Source: an uncultured Chloroflexota bacterium (GTDB taxonomy: Bacteria > Chloroflexota > Chloroflexia > Thermomicrobiales > UBA6265). From it: DNA of 64,000 nt. A program made the position numbers and the translations under genes. The notes under the pieces were generated by a model, which was not told where the DNA came from, ran no database searches, and worked only from the letters and a program-made list of their open reading frames with translations. The stretch's first letter is position 1. Each line of letters starts with the position of its first letter. Shown here piece by piece: positions 42,466 to 51,746 of the stretch. The stretch is from contig CALGSZ010000105.1 in assembly GCA_937901745.1 (NCBI GenBank), positions 1 to 64,000 of the forward strand, in the 5' to 3' direction.

Positions 42466-42698
42466 GCCTCATCCTCCGCCGGCGCCGACGGCGTTTCCAC
42501 ATCCACAGGAAGATCGCCCGCATCGAGCGCACGGCCGCAGCCCTCGCAGATCCGGACGGCCTCGACCGGCTCGCCCGCTCCCCGGTCGACCGGGAGGACC
42601 CTCATGCCCTCGCGCAGTACCGGCCGGCCGCAGACCTCACAAACCTCAATCTCCCGCTCGCCAAGCTCTCGCCGCAACCCAACGATGTCATCGTCCAT
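42462..42698 (-). CDS. Small zinc-ribbon protein
   Basis: This 78-residue acidic protein from ATG 42698 has GGGAGGAGGG upstream. Two CxxC pairs (CEVCGRP near residue 19 and ICEGCGRA near residue 48) form a probable zinc ribbon. It is translationally coupled to the universal stress protein downstream. Function unknown; small regulators of this kind often bind nucleic acid or a partner protein. Confidence 0.7.
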   Translation of the reverse strand: MDDDIVGLRRELGEREIEVCEVCGRPVLREGMRVLPVDRGAGEPVEAVRICEGCGRALDAGDLPVDVETPSAPAEDEA

Positions 42699-42848
42699 GA
42701 TTCCCTCCTCCCGCCTCCCGGCGTCCAACCATCGGCCATGTTCGCAGATTCCATGCGGGAGTCGTGCCAGCGGGCAGCTGGGCCATGCACTGCCGCGCGA
42801 TTCCCGGCCGCACCACCAACCAGCCCTCCACGCCACACTTACGGCCGC

Positions 42849-43619
42849 TCAGGCCGCGCCTAGCTCGAACGTCACCTCAACTTGGACGACCACCTCGACC
42901 GTGCCACCCTGAATCGGCGGTGCGTAGCCAGCCGCTCCTTCGGCGCCACTGGCGAGCAGCGGCGACGGCGGACCGTACGGCGAGGAAACTTCCGTCAGGC
43001 TCGCGATCCGGCCGAGCGGCTGACCGGCCGCGTCTGCCAGTACCTCGGCCCGAGCACGCGCGTCTTCGACGGCGAGCCGGCGCGCTTCCATCGCCGCCCC
43101 GGTCGGATCGGCGAGAGAGAATGTGATGCCGTAGATGGCGTTCGCGCCGGCCGCCACCGCGTCGGCCAGCACATCGCTGACCTTCGTGAGATCGCGCACC
43201 GTCACGCTGACCTGGTTAGAGACCTGGAAACCGGTGATCTCACTCGGGTTTCCGGTCGGATCGTAACTGCGCAGCACGCTCACGTAGAAGCTCGTCGTTT
43301 GGATATCGTTCTCTGCCACGCCAGCGGCCCGCGCCGCCGCAATGATCGCTTCCATCTGCGTGTTGGCCGCGGTCAGCGCATCAGGCAGCGCCGGCCGGAC
43401 GATGTCGATCCCTAGGTTGACGGTCGCTAGGTCGGGCTGGACTCGAACCGCGCCACGCCCCACGACCGTGAGCGTCGCTGCATCTCTCGTGGCCGTTGGA
43501 GTCGCCTCCTGCGCTGCCGCCCTGGCTCCGCCGGCAAAGAAGAGGAGGCCGACCAGCGCGAGCAACAACAAAGCCTGCTTACCCCATGAAATTCCGCGAG
43601 CGCCTCGCCAACGCGGCAT
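42849..43619 (-). CDS. SIMPL-domain (DUF541) secreted protein
   Basis: This 256-residue protein has a Sec-type signal peptide (hydrophobic core at about residues 15-33, then ARAAAQ) and a DUF541/SIMPL domain. The latter opens with LTVVGRGAVRVQPDLATVNLGI and includes TTSFYVSVLRSYD and GFQVSNQVSVTVRDL. The family is periplasmic or surface-exposed and linked to oxidative stress, but the biochemical role is unknown. AAAGGAA lies upstream of the ATG. Confidence 0.88.
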   Translation of the reverse strand: MPRWRGARGISWGKQALLLLALVGLLFFAGGARAAAQEATPTATRDAATLTVVGRGAVRVQPDLATVNLGIDIVRPALPDALTAANTQMEAIIAAARAAGVAENDIQTTSFYVSVLRSYDPTGNPSEITGFQVSNQVSVTVRDLTKVSDVLADAVAAGANAIYGITFSLADPTGAAMEARRLAVEDARARAEVLADAAGQPLGRIASLTEVSSPYGPPSPLLASGAEGAAGYAPPIQGGTVEVVVQVEVTFELGAA

Positions 43620-43713
43620 GTCTCGTTCCTTTCTTTCGCGGTTCCGCGCCGCCCGGCCGAAGTAGTGCCGGTTGCTTTCATGACGATGACAGAGGCTGTT
43701 TCGTTTCTCAAGC

Positions 43714-44667
43714 TCACTTTTCCCGCGATGCGGAATCAGCGCGCTCTTTTGGCGCGGGCACGATGAGCACGGGCGCGTCCGCCTCTCGCACTAGCTTCTC
43801 GGCCACGCTGCCGATCAGCCACCGCTGCACGCCACCCCGGCCGTGGCTCGTGATCACGACGAGATCTGACGGACGAGCGAGATCCAAGAGCTCGAACGCG
43901 GGCGTGCCCGACTTGACCTCCACGTCGGCCTCGATTCCCTCCGCGCGGACTTGCTCAGCGCGTTTCGCAAGATAGTCAGCCGCAGCCGCCTCCCTCCGGC
44001 TGCGCGCCAACGCGTAGGCATCGTCACGCGGCATCGTGTAGAGGTCTCCCAGCAAGTTGCGCCGAATCTCATCTACGATCTCTTCGACTTCCACGATGCG
44101 CACGAGATGGATCGGCAAGTTGCGGCGCTTCGCGACGCGAACCGCGACTGGCAATGCCTCCTCGGACAGCGGCGAGCCATCGAGAGGCACGATGATGCGA
44201 GCGAGCGGGGTCGGCGGGACATCGACGCGGACGATAAGCGTCGGACGGGTGCTATGGCGGGCAACGCGATCGGCGACGCTGCCGAAGAGGAGCCGGCCCG
44301 GCAGGCTGCGACCGCGCGTCGTCATCACGATCAGATCGACTTGCTCCTCCTCCGCCAGGCGGATGATCTCCTCCGCGGGATCGCCGACAGCGGTGACCAC
44401 CTCGACCCCTGGCACCGCCGGGCGCACGCGCTCCGCGACCTCGCCCGTCTCGCGCCGAACGTGCTCTTCGGCCTCGGCGCGGAGATCGCGCTCCGGAACT
44501 TCCACGGGCGGCCATCGCTCCGGCAGCGCGTCAGAAGCACGCACGACGCGCAGCAAGATGAGCCTGCCATCCGATCCAGCGAGATTTTCGGCCAGTGGCA
44601 AGGCTCGCTCCGCCTCGGGCGAGCCATCAAGGGGTACCAGGATTACCGGGTGTTCTGCGTCCGTCAT
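43714..44667 (-). CDS. Tandem universal stress protein
   Basis: This 317-residue protein has two intact UspA domains, each with the nucleotide motif: TTRGRSLPGRLLFGSVADRV near residue 121 and SHGRGGVQRWLIGSVAEKL near 276. Each domain opens with ILVPLDGSPEAE or IIVPLDGSPLSE. Its start faces the PAP2 gene across a 158-base divergent gap, which probably holds the promoters of both genes. Confidence 0.9.
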   Translation of the reverse strand: MTDAEHPVILVPLDGSPEAERALPLAENLAGSDGRLILLRVVRASDALPERWPPVEVPERDLRAEAEEHVRRETGEVAERVRPAVPGVEVVTAVGDPAEEIIRLAEEEQVDLIVMTTRGRSLPGRLLFGSVADRVARHSTRPTLIVRVDVPPTPLARIIVPLDGSPLSEEALPVAVRVAKRRNLPIHLVRIVEVEEIVDEIRRNLLGDLYTMPRDDAYALARSRREAAAADYLAKRAEQVRAEGIEADVEVKSGTPAFELLDLARPSDLVVITSHGRGGVQRWLIGSVAEKLVREADAPVLIVPAPKERADSASREK

Positions 44668-44825
44668 ATCTTTCTCCCGTTGAAGTCTCCATCGTGCATG
44701 GGCGCTCCGCCCGCGAAGCGTTAGCGCTCGTTCATGTCAGCAAGTATCGTTGGTCTTGGCGGATCGCACGAGCGAGCGCCGCGTTGGTGCGCGTATTTCA
44801 GAAGACGCGGAAACCGAAGGATCTC

Positions 44826-45578
44826 ATGTCCGCGATCGCTTCCCAGCACGAAGGCACAGACCGTGCGGCTCAATCCGGCCGGCGAGTCCCGCGCGCGAAT
44901 CGCGGTGCGTGGACGATCGCGCTGCTGCTCGTGACGCTGGCGTTGACGGTCGCGGCTCGGGGCGACAGCGTGCTGCCGGGCGACGTGGCGGTGACTCGGC
45001 AGATCCAACGACCCGACAGCACCATAGTCGGCTATTTGGCCGACTTGGGGAACGCGGCCGGCTCAGCCACCGTCTCGATACCGCTCTCCATCGTCCTCGT
45101 TGCCGCGCTCTGGTTGCGCCGATGTCCGGTGGAAGCGGCCGTCGTGGCGGGCGTGACCGTGCTGAGACCGGCCAACACGCTGTTGAAGTCACTTTTCGAT
45201 AGCCCGCGACCAACCAACGACCTCGTCCACGTCGAAGCGCCGGTTAGCGGCTGGGGCTTTCCGAGTGGTCACGCGATGGGGATTACCCTGCTGTGCGGCT
45301 CGATCATCTGGGTCGCGCTCCGCCTGTTGCCGCCAGGTTGGCTCCGCCGGGGCATCGTTGCCGGCGCGGCCACGTTCATCCTGCTGACCGGCTTCGGCCG
45401 TATCTACGTGGGCGCACACTGGCCGTCCGACGTCCTAGGCGGCTACCTCTGGGGCACCATCGCCATTGTGGCGGTGGCAACGACCGTCGAGCGGCTCGTG
45501 GCGCCGTTGCCCGCCGGCGAGACGAGCGCGGGCGGCACTGCTGACGGCGATCCCGCTGCCAATTCAGGGAGTTCGTGA
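44826..45578 (+). CDS. PAP2-superfamily membrane phosphatase
   Basis: This 250-residue membrane protein starts at ATG 44826 behind GAAGGAT; the longer frame upstream overlaps a divergent gene. The three phosphatase motifs are visible: KSLFDSPRP near 122, PSGH near 148 with the catalytic His, and GFGRIYVGAHWPSDVLGG near 190. About six hydrophobic segments fit the family. It probably dephosphorylates phosphatidate or undecaprenyl pyrophosphate. Confidence 0.9.
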   Translation: MSAIASQHEGTDRAAQSGRRVPRANRGAWTIALLLVTLALTVAARGDSVLPGDVAVTRQIQRPDSTIVGYLADLGNAAGSATVSIPLSIVLVAALWLRRCPVEAAVVAGVTVLRPANTLLKSLFDSPRPTNDLVHVEAPVSGWGFPSGHAMGITLLCGSIIWVALRLLPPGWLRRGIVAGAATFILLTGFGRIYVGAHWPSDVLGGYLWGTIAIVAVATTVERLVAPLPAGETSAGGTADGDPAANSGSS

Positions 45579-46094
45579 CGGCTCGGGCTGCCGACCTTCC
45601 GTCTCCTCACGAGCGGGGCTGATATCTCGGCCGGCTCGGTAGAGATACCAGCCGCCGGCGATCATCAGCGCTCCCCAGGCAAGGAACGCCAGATCCCACG
45701 CCAGCTGCCGGCTCGTGTCTTCCCGGACGTGATGAACGCCGAGCAGGTGGTGATCAACCAGTCCCTCGACGACGTTGAAGATTCCCCATCCCAAGATGAG
45801 CAACCCGAGGAATCCTCGCGTCGCCCAACGACCGTTCGGCAAGCGAATCACCGTCCAGAGCACGGCAATCCCGGTCACCGTGAAGATGTAGGTCGCGGCG
45901 TGGAACAACCCATCGGCGAGCGTGTTCGCCTCCAGGCCGGCGACGGTTGTGGTCGGATAGTCCGAGACGCTGCTGACCATGTGGTGCCACTGCAGGATCT
46001 GGTGGAGCACGATGCCGTCGAAGAAGCCACCAAGCCCGAGGCCGAGCAGAATGCCAGCAGTCGTGATTCGCCTGCGCCGCGTCTCGGCGTCCAT
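45564..46094 (-). CDS. DUF2243 membrane protein
   Basis: This 176-residue membrane protein starts at ATG 46094 after GAGAGGGAG. It has about four transmembrane helices and the DUF2243 features FFDGIVLHQILQWHHM near residue 23 and FNVVEGLVDHHLLGVHH near 105, rich in histidines that may bind metal. Its end overlaps the end of the convergent PAP2 gene by 15 bases. Function unknown. Confidence 0.85.
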   Translation of the reverse strand: MDAETRRRRITTAGILLGLGLGGFFDGIVLHQILQWHHMVSSVSDYPTTTVAGLEANTLADGLFHAATYIFTVTGIAVLWTVIRLPNGRWATRGFLGLLILGWGIFNVVEGLVDHHLLGVHHVREDTSRQLAWDLAFLAWGALMIAGGWYLYRAGRDISPAREETEGRQPEPSRTP

Positions 46095-46356
46095 TCCGAC
46101 TCCCTCTCGCTGGAACCTGGCCGCGTCGAATTCAATGCGCCGGCGCGCCAGCCTCTCGTGTCGCTCGGGAATTGCACGCGGCATGCCAGAAGGCAGTTCT
46201 CTGCAGATCGCGCGACTCGGCGCGAGAAATGCGATGCGGTTGCAACAGCGGCGATGACACCGCGACGGATTCACAACGGATCGGCCGCTACCATTGCCTT
46301 AGTGGCGCGGCCAGCGCTGGCTGCGTGGCGCCCACTGCAAACGATGGGAGGGAAAT

Positions 46357-47343
46357 ATGACGGCCACACCAAAGCAGTTACGCATTCTCGTTCCGCTCGA
46401 CGGATCGCCCCTGGCTGAGCAGGCGCTCCCCTATGCGCGGGTGGTGGCCGGGGAAGCCGGGGAGATCGTCTTACTGACGGTCGTGCCATGGGCTGAGGAC
46501 GTCCGCAATTTGCTCGGCAAGATCGTCATTCCCGCGCCCGACCTGCAAGCCTCCTACGAGTCCTCCGCGCGCGAAGAACTCGAGGACGTCCGGAAGCGGT
46601 GGTTCGGTGACCGGCCAGGCGTCAGCATCGAGATTCGGGCCGGCGATCCGGCCGAGCACATCCTTTGGGCCGCGGATGCCGTCGAGGCCAACTTGATCGT
46701 CATGGCCAGTCACGGTCGCGGCGCGCTCGGACGGTGGACGTTTGGCAGCGTGGCCGACCGCGTCTCACGCGCTTCGACGATCCCGGTGCTCATCATCCAT
46801 CCGCGCGAGATCGCGAGTAAGCCGGAGGATCAACCGGTCATCGAGCGCGTGGTGATGCTGACGGACGGCTCACCGCTGTCGCTCCAGGCAATTCCGGTCG
46901 CCGCCAACCTCGGCCAGACGCTGGGCGTGCCTGTCCACGCACTGCGAGCCATTGATCCGAATGCGATGGTCACCCATGTGCCGCTGGCGCCGACTCCCCT
47001 GCCCGTCTCCTTTGAGGACGCGGTCGCTCAGGCTCAGGAAGACGCTGAGCGGAGCGTCAAGACCGCGGTCGAGCAGCTCCGAGCCGCCGGCGCCACTGCC
47101 GACGGGGAGATCGTTCAAGGTCCGATCGGGCTTTCCTTGATCGAAGCCATCCGCCCGACGGATATCGTCGTCATGACGACGCATGGCCGAAGTGGCGTCA
47201 GCCGCTGGCTGCTCGGCAGCATGGCGGAGAAGATGATCAGAGCGGGAGTGGCGCCGGTCGTGGTCGTGCCTTCGTCCGTTCGGACAGAGGAGACGAAGCC
47301 AGCCGTTGGCGCTCGAGCGAGCGCCTCATCCACGTCATCCTGA
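46357..47343 (+). CDS. Tandem universal stress protein
   Basis: This is a third double-UspA protein, 328 residues, preceded by GGGAGGGAAAT. Both ATP-binding motifs are intact: ASHGRGALGRWTFGSVADRV near 114 and TTHGRSGVSRWLLGSMAEKM near 270. It is transcribed alone, between the DUF2243 gene (divergent) and the LigB-like gene (convergent). The likely role is stress or dormancy survival. Confidence 0.9.
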   Translation: MTATPKQLRILVPLDGSPLAEQALPYARVVAGEAGEIVLLTVVPWAEDVRNLLGKIVIPAPDLQASYESSAREELEDVRKRWFGDRPGVSIEIRAGDPAEHILWAADAVEANLIVMASHGRGALGRWTFGSVADRVSRASTIPVLIIHPREIASKPEDQPVIERVVMLTDGSPLSLQAIPVAANLGQTLGVPVHALRAIDPNAMVTHVPLAPTPLPVSFEDAVAQAQEDAERSVKTAVEQLRAAGATADGEIVQGPIGLSLIEAIRPTDIVVMTTHGRSGVSRWLLGSMAEKMIRAGVAPVVVVPSSVRTEETKPAVGARASASSTSS

Positions 47344-47374
47344 GCCGCCGTGGCGGCAAGCCGCGCGGGCGTGA

Positions 47375-48247
47375 TCAGGCCGCGATCGGCGTGTAGGCAG
47401 CGACGATCATCCCGTAATACGACGGAGCTTCATAGCAAAGGAGCTGACCGCGCATCGGCACGCGCTCGAGCACGCCCGCCAGCATCAGCGCCTGCCACAG
47501 CCCATCAATCGCCGCATTCTCGGCGTCCTCGTCCGTAATGGCCATGAGGGCGCCGAGATCATCACGTTCGATGGCCTCGACGACCATCCGGTCGACGCGT
47601 GCCGAGGCTTCGTGGTAGCCGTAGGGGCCATCCTCGCGGTGCCGGTGTCCCCAGTCGCACGAGGCGACGAAGGCGATCCGCCGCTCGTCGGTCGCGGCCG
47701 CCTCCGCGACCGCCCGACCGAACGCCACCAGCGTCTGCCTGGGCAACGAGCGGGACGGCGTGATGATGACAGCTGGCGGCCCCTCGTCCACCTCCGGTGG
47801 ATCGGCTAAGACGTCACCGTACCCCTCCAGGTGACGTCCGTGCCCCAGGAACCAGAGCGGCGTCATCACGCCCCAGTCGAGCGGGATGCGACTCTGGTCA
47901 CGGCGGTTGCCCGCGTAGCCGGCGCGCGCGATCGGGATGCCAGCTTCTTGGCCGACTCGAGCGACCCGGTCCGTCAGCGCCATATCAACCGGCACGTTCA
48001 TCTCGACCCGCCGACCCTGCCAGATGAGCGTGCCCGCTCCGCGTGAAACATCGGCCAGGCAGACAGCGCCGTCGACACGCACACCGTGCGGTCCGGCGAT
48101 CACGATCGATTCGACGCCCGCCTCCACACAGCGCCGGCCAAGCTCCTGCATCGCCTCGCGCGTCGCGAGCGCGCCTTCAGCGTCCTCGCTCAAGTGGGGA
48201 ATGATCGGGAAGCCATGCGGCGCGATGGCGCCAAAGACGATGGGCAC
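47375..48247 (-). CDS. LigB-like class III extradiol dioxygenase family protein
   Basis: This is a 290-residue protein of the LigB/MEMO fold, starting at GTG 48247 (AAAGGAG about ten bases upstream) rather than the earlier GTG 48295. The metal-ligand histidines probably lie in GAIAPHGFPIIPHL near residue 5 and VIAGPHGVRVD near 49, with SCDWGHRHREDGPYGYHE near 195. Such proteins cleave catechol rings or act as unclassified metalloproteins. The neighbours give no aromatic pathway, so substrate and function are open. Confidence 0.78.
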   Translation of the reverse strand: MPIVFGAIAPHGFPIIPHLSEDAEGALATREAMQELGRRCVEAGVESIVIAGPHGVRVDGAVCLADVSRGAGTLIWQGRRVEMNVPVDMALTDRVARVGQEAGIPIARAGYAGNRRDQSRIPLDWGVMTPLWFLGHGRHLEGYGDVLADPPEVDEGPPAVIITPSRSLPRQTLVAFGRAVAEAAATDERRIAFVASCDWGHRHREDGPYGYHEASARVDRMVVEAIERDDLGALMAITDEDAENAAIDGLWQALMLAGVLERVPMRGQLLCYEAPSYYGMIVAAYTPIAA

Positions 48248-48298
48248 CGGGCGTGACTCCTTTGCTCCCCTAACGGCTCGACGCTGGCGGATCACCGC

Positions 48299-48676
48299 CT
48301 ACTCGATCTCCGGCGTTTGCCCGCGAAGCTCCTCCGGCTCCCGCCGGCTCGGCACGCCATAGGCCGGCTCGCCGCGCATCTTCGCGAACCAGCGCTCCAG
48401 CTGCCGTTCGATGTCTTCCACGGCAAGCCGGACTGCTTGCCCGGCGTTCTGCCCCGCCTGGTGACTTATCAGCTCCCGCTCTCGCGGCGCCGGAATGAGC
48501 CGGAAATCGACTGTCACCTTGCCTTCCGGCGGGAACTCCTTGATCGTCACCGACACTCTCGGCTCTTGAAATCGCTGGAGTCGGCGCTCGAGTCGCTGCA
48601 AATGGCGGCGTAGCTGCTTATCTTCCGCGCTGCTCAGCGTGTAGTTGTTCAAGTGGAATTGAACTCCGAGCGCCAT
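48299..48676 (-). CDS. Ribosome hibernation-promoting factor-like protein
   Basis: This 125-residue protein from ATG 48676 is preceded by GGGGAGGAG. It has the beta-alpha fold pattern of HPF/RaiA N-terminal domains: an N-terminal strand, a basic helix (DKQLRRHLQRLERRLQRF), strands around VSVTIKEFPPEGKVTVDFRL, then a second long helix. The C-terminal dimerisation domain of long HPF is missing. Placement among universal stress proteins fits dormancy control of ribosomes (inference). Confidence 0.65.
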   Translation of the reverse strand: MALGVQFHLNNYTLSSAEDKQLRRHLQRLERRLQRFQEPRVSVTIKEFPPEGKVTVDFRLIPAPRERELISHQAGQNAGQAVRLAVEDIERQLERWFAKMRGEPAYGVPSRREPEELRGQTPEIE

Positions 48677-48829
48677 CGTGGCTCCTCCCCTGCTCGACCA
48701 CGAGAGACAGGTTGCGGCGTTGGATAGACCTCGTCGTCCCCGAACGTCTCCTCGCATCGGTCGGAGACACGCCGCACGAGACATGATAGTCAATGCGGCG
48801 GCGAGCCTGACGAAGGCACGAAGCGCAAC

Positions 48830-49299
48830 TCAGGCGCCGAGTCCAGCTTCGCGGGCGCGAACGATCGCCTGCGCGCGGTCGGCCACGTGCAGTTTGCTGA
48901 AGATATTCGAGATGTGATTGCGCACCGTCTTCGGGCTGAGAAAAGGGCGTCGGCGATCTCGGCGTTGCTCCGTCCAGCCGCGATTAGGTTGAGGATCTCC
49001 CGCTCGCGATCGGTCAGCTCCGGGAAGGGCACGGGCAGCGTCGCGGGCTTGCCGGCGAAGAAGGCGAGCAGGCGTGAGGCGATCGCGGGGCCAAAATGCG
49101 TCTCACCGTTGGCGACGGCGCGAGCCGTGCGCAGCATCTCGAACTGGTCCGCCCCTTTCCGGATGTAGCCACGCGCCCCGGCGCGCATCGCGGCAAAGAC
49201 CGAGTCGTCATCCTCGAACATCGTCAAGACGACGATGCCGAGCGCCGGATTCGCCTGGACGATCCGGCGCGTCGCCTCGATGCCGTTCATGCCGGGCAT
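48830..49299 (-). pseudogene. Broken NarL/LuxR-type response regulator
   Basis: The sequence begins inside a receiver domain (MPGMNGIEATRRI, normally just after the phosphorylated Asp) and has no room upstream for the missing half. The receiver lysine region (GARGYIRKGADQFEML) and a LuxR-type domain (ELTDREREILNLIAAGRSNAEIADALF) follow. One base is missing near 48940: shifting frame there restores SPKTVRNHISNIFSKL and an end at 48830. The truncation plus frameshift suggest a decayed gene; a sequencing error could explain only the latter. Confidence 0.8.
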
Positions 49300-49372
49300 A
49301 AGGTCACAGCGTAGATCGCGGGGATGAGACGCGGATGGCGCTGGACACCGATTGCGACGCGCGCTTATGCGC

Positions 49373-49897
49373 TTATCGCTGCGGCGTGTCGGGGATGATC
49401 TCGACGACCGGCAACGACTCCGCGTTCTCGACCGCTATGCGCAGCTCGTTGTCGTAGTCGAAGATCTTGGTGCGGCCCAAGAGAGGTCGAATCCAAGTCG
49501 GAGGCCCGCAGGAGTGGGAGCGGTCGCGGTGCCGGACGATCAGCTCCCGGCGACGCGCGGGATCGCCCACTTCGCGCGCCGTCCCCTGGAACGTCCTCCG
49601 GCCGACTTTCACCGTGACGCGAGGATTGGCAAGGATATTCTGGTACCAGTTCGACTTCACGCCACGCAGCCCCGAAAAGACGATGATGCGATCCTCGAGC
49701 GGCATGAAGCTGACGCACGTCTTGCGGGGCAGGCCGGACTTCCGCCCGATCGTCGTCAACTGGAGCACGCACCGCGAGCGCATCAGCTCGGCGATCGGTC
49801 CCCGGTAGAGATAGACAGGCAGCTTGAGGCTGAAGCGTAGCAGCGGATTCGGGCGCTCTCGAACGAAGGTCGGCTCCGTCGCTCCACCGCTCGTCAT
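49373..49897 (-). CDS. Deazaflavin-dependent nitroreductase-family protein
   Basis: This 174-residue protein matches the DDN-like F420-dependent oxidoreductase family. LTTIGRKSGLPRKTCVSFMP is near residues 46-65, and KSNWYQNILANPRVTVKVGRR near 81-101 is the cofactor-binding hallmark. GAAGGAGG lies upstream of the ATG. The family reduces quinones and nitro compounds using F420H2, implying that the host makes F420. It ends the stress-associated cluster. Confidence 0.85.
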   Translation of the reverse strand: MTSGGATEPTFVRERPNPLLRFSLKLPVYLYRGPIAELMRSRCVLQLTTIGRKSGLPRKTCVSFMPLEDRIIVFSGLRGVKSNWYQNILANPRVTVKVGRRTFQGTAREVGDPARRRELIVRHRDRSHSCGPPTWIRPLLGRTKIFDYDNELRIAVENAESLPVVEIIPDTPQR

Positions 49898-50013
49898 CGC
49901 AGCCTCCTTCGTTTCATCTCATCCTGACGACCGGCGCCTGCCGCTTTCTCCTCCATTCTAGCGGCTCCGGACGACGCACCCTGCCGCGCCCCCCATCCGC
50001 GCCGCCTGACAGA

Positions 50014-50247
50014 TCAATCAATCACCGGCATCACGACGTGCGACGGCCGCGAGCGGTCGAGAAAGACGGAATTGCGCGCCCACTGCGTGTAGGTGTGGCG
50101 TCCCACCGGCTCGCCGGTATTCGGGTTGAGTTCGAAGCGCGGGAAGTTGCTGCTCGAAATATCGAGCCGGATGCGGTGTCCGGGCATGAAGCGGTTGGCA
50201 ATAGGCGGGAGCGCGATCTGGACGCGGTAGGCGCGTCCAGGCTCCAT
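50014..50247 (-). pseudogene. C-terminal remnant of a CocE/NonD-family hydrolase
   Basis: These 77 codons match only the far C-terminus of X-Pro dipeptidyl-peptidase/CocE hydrolases: EPGRAYRVQIALPPIANRF, PGHRIRLDISSSNFPRFELNPNTG and RPSHVVMPVID. The full family is above 500 residues, with the catalytic domain first; upstream here lies the unrelated HpaB-type gene, so the 5' part is gone. A deletion or insertion junction probably lies near 50250. Confidence 0.8.
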
Positions 50248-50252
50248 GCGGG

Positions 50253-51746
50253 TTACGAACCCTCGGCCGGAGCGCTCACCGCGGCTTCACTCGCGCGCGG
50301 CAGCACCCGCTCCGAGAGACCGGCGGCCCGGCGCGTAAGCTCCAGCGCCCGGTCCCAATCGAAGGTCCGGTAGACGGCGGCCAGATTCGCGAACGGCGGC
50401 GACTGCGCGAACAGCTGGAACATCACCCGATGGCCAGCGTAATCGGAGGTGAGGAGATCGCGCGCGTAGGCCAAGAGCTTGCGCCGATCCTCGGCCACCC
50501 ATTGCTCGTTGATCGTGTAGAACTTTTCCAACCAGGGGCCAGTCTCCGGGTGGCGGAACGCGGCGACATCCGGCGTCAGGCTGATTTGCCCGCCACACAG
50601 CTCCCGCGCGATGTGCATCATCACCGGCAGCTGCGAGCTAGCGAAGACGCGGCCGGCGTAGAGCAGCGACTGGTTCGGCATCAGCAGGCCGGCGGAGCTG
50701 ACCTCCGCTTCGGCAATGGCGGCCGTCAAGTGCGCGTTGATCCCCTCCCGGAAGCAGGCGAGCATCGCTAGCTTCTCTTGCACCGCCTGCTGCTTTTCCA
50801 GCCCGGTCTGCCGAACGTTGAAGAGCGCCACGCCGATCATGAGGTCGGCCAAGCGCAGCACTCGCTGCACGAAGGGGAACGCGCTGTAGCGGTGCAGCGT
50901 CGCGCGGACGTAGGCGGCCGCCTTCGTGTGGCGGTAGAACAGAACGTTCTCCCACGGAATCTCGACGTCATCGAAGACGACGAGGGCATCGACCTCATCG
51001 AAGCGATTGCTGATCGGGTAGTCCTCAGCTGGCTTCCGGCCCGCGAAGCCCGTGCGACAGATGTGCTTGATCCCGGGCGCGCCCATATCGACGATGAACC
51101 CGACCGCGTAGTCCGAGAGCGGCTCATCGCCCCAGTTGGCGGCCGTCGGCTTGACGAACGCCTGATTCGCGTAGGCCGCCGCCGTCTCGAACTTGGCGCC
51201 CCGGACGACGATGCCTCGATCCGTCTCCCGCACAACGTGGAGGAGCATGTCCGGGTCCTGCTCTTGCGGCCGCTTCGAGCGGTCCCCCTTCGGGTCGGTG
51301 TTCGCCGAGACGTGGAACAGATCTTCGCGAGCGACCCGGAGGACGTGCCGGCGGATGTTTTCGGTGAACGTCGGATCGATCTCGTCCAGGACGTCCTTCC
51401 CGTCGTAGAGCGACCACATTTCGCCGACGGTCTCATCGCCAACGCGCGTGACAACGCCCCCGACATCGTCCATCACGGTGTCGACGGCGCGGCGCTTAGC
51501 GTGCCAATCCTCGCGGGTATACGGGAGCTTTAGTCCGATGGCGTTGCGCTCACCAGTTTCCGGATCGACGTAGGTCATGATGTCCCGCGTCGCCGCCTCG
51601 TGCGCCATGTCGTAGATCCGCGCGCGGATGTCCACGGCGGGCTTGAACATCGGGTGCGTCGTGACGTCCTCGACGCGCTCCCCGTCGATCCAGACCTCGC
51701 GCCCGTCCCGGATGGACTCGCGATACTCCTCTCCGGTGCGGATCAT
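50253..51746 (-). CDS. 4-Hydroxyphenylacetate 3-hydroxylase-family oxygenase (HpaB-type)
   Basis: This FADH2-dependent monooxygenase component has 497 residues from ATG 51746, behind GGAGGA; the much longer frame upstream is a fusion of shadow sequence and the reductase region. It opens with MIRTGEEYRESIRDGREVWIDGE, and TGFAGRKPAEDYPISNRFDEVDALVVFDDV near 265 is the family substrate/flavin region. The start overlaps the flavin reductase stop (ATGA), so reductase and oxygenase are a two-component system. It hydroxylates a phenolic or related aromatic compound; substrate unproven. Confidence 0.9.
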   Translation of the reverse strand: MIRTGEEYRESIRDGREVWIDGERVEDVTTHPMFKPAVDIRARIYDMAHEAATRDIMTYVDPETGERNAIGLKLPYTREDWHAKRRAVDTVMDDVGGVVTRVGDETVGEMWSLYDGKDVLDEIDPTFTENIRRHVLRVAREDLFHVSANTDPKGDRSKRPQEQDPDMLLHVVRETDRGIVVRGAKFETAAAYANQAFVKPTAANWGDEPLSDYAVGFIVDMGAPGIKHICRTGFAGRKPAEDYPISNRFDEVDALVVFDDVEIPWENVLFYRHTKAAAYVRATLHRYSAFPFVQRVLRLADLMIGVALFNVRQTGLEKQQAVQEKLAMLACFREGINAHLTAAIAEAEVSSAGLLMPNQSLLYAGRVFASSQLPVMMHIARELCGGQISLTPDVAAFRHPETGPWLEKFYTINEQWVAEDRRKLLAYARDLLTSDYAGHRVMFQLFAQSPPFANLAAVYRTFDWDRALELTRRAAGLSERVLPRASEAAVSAPAEGS

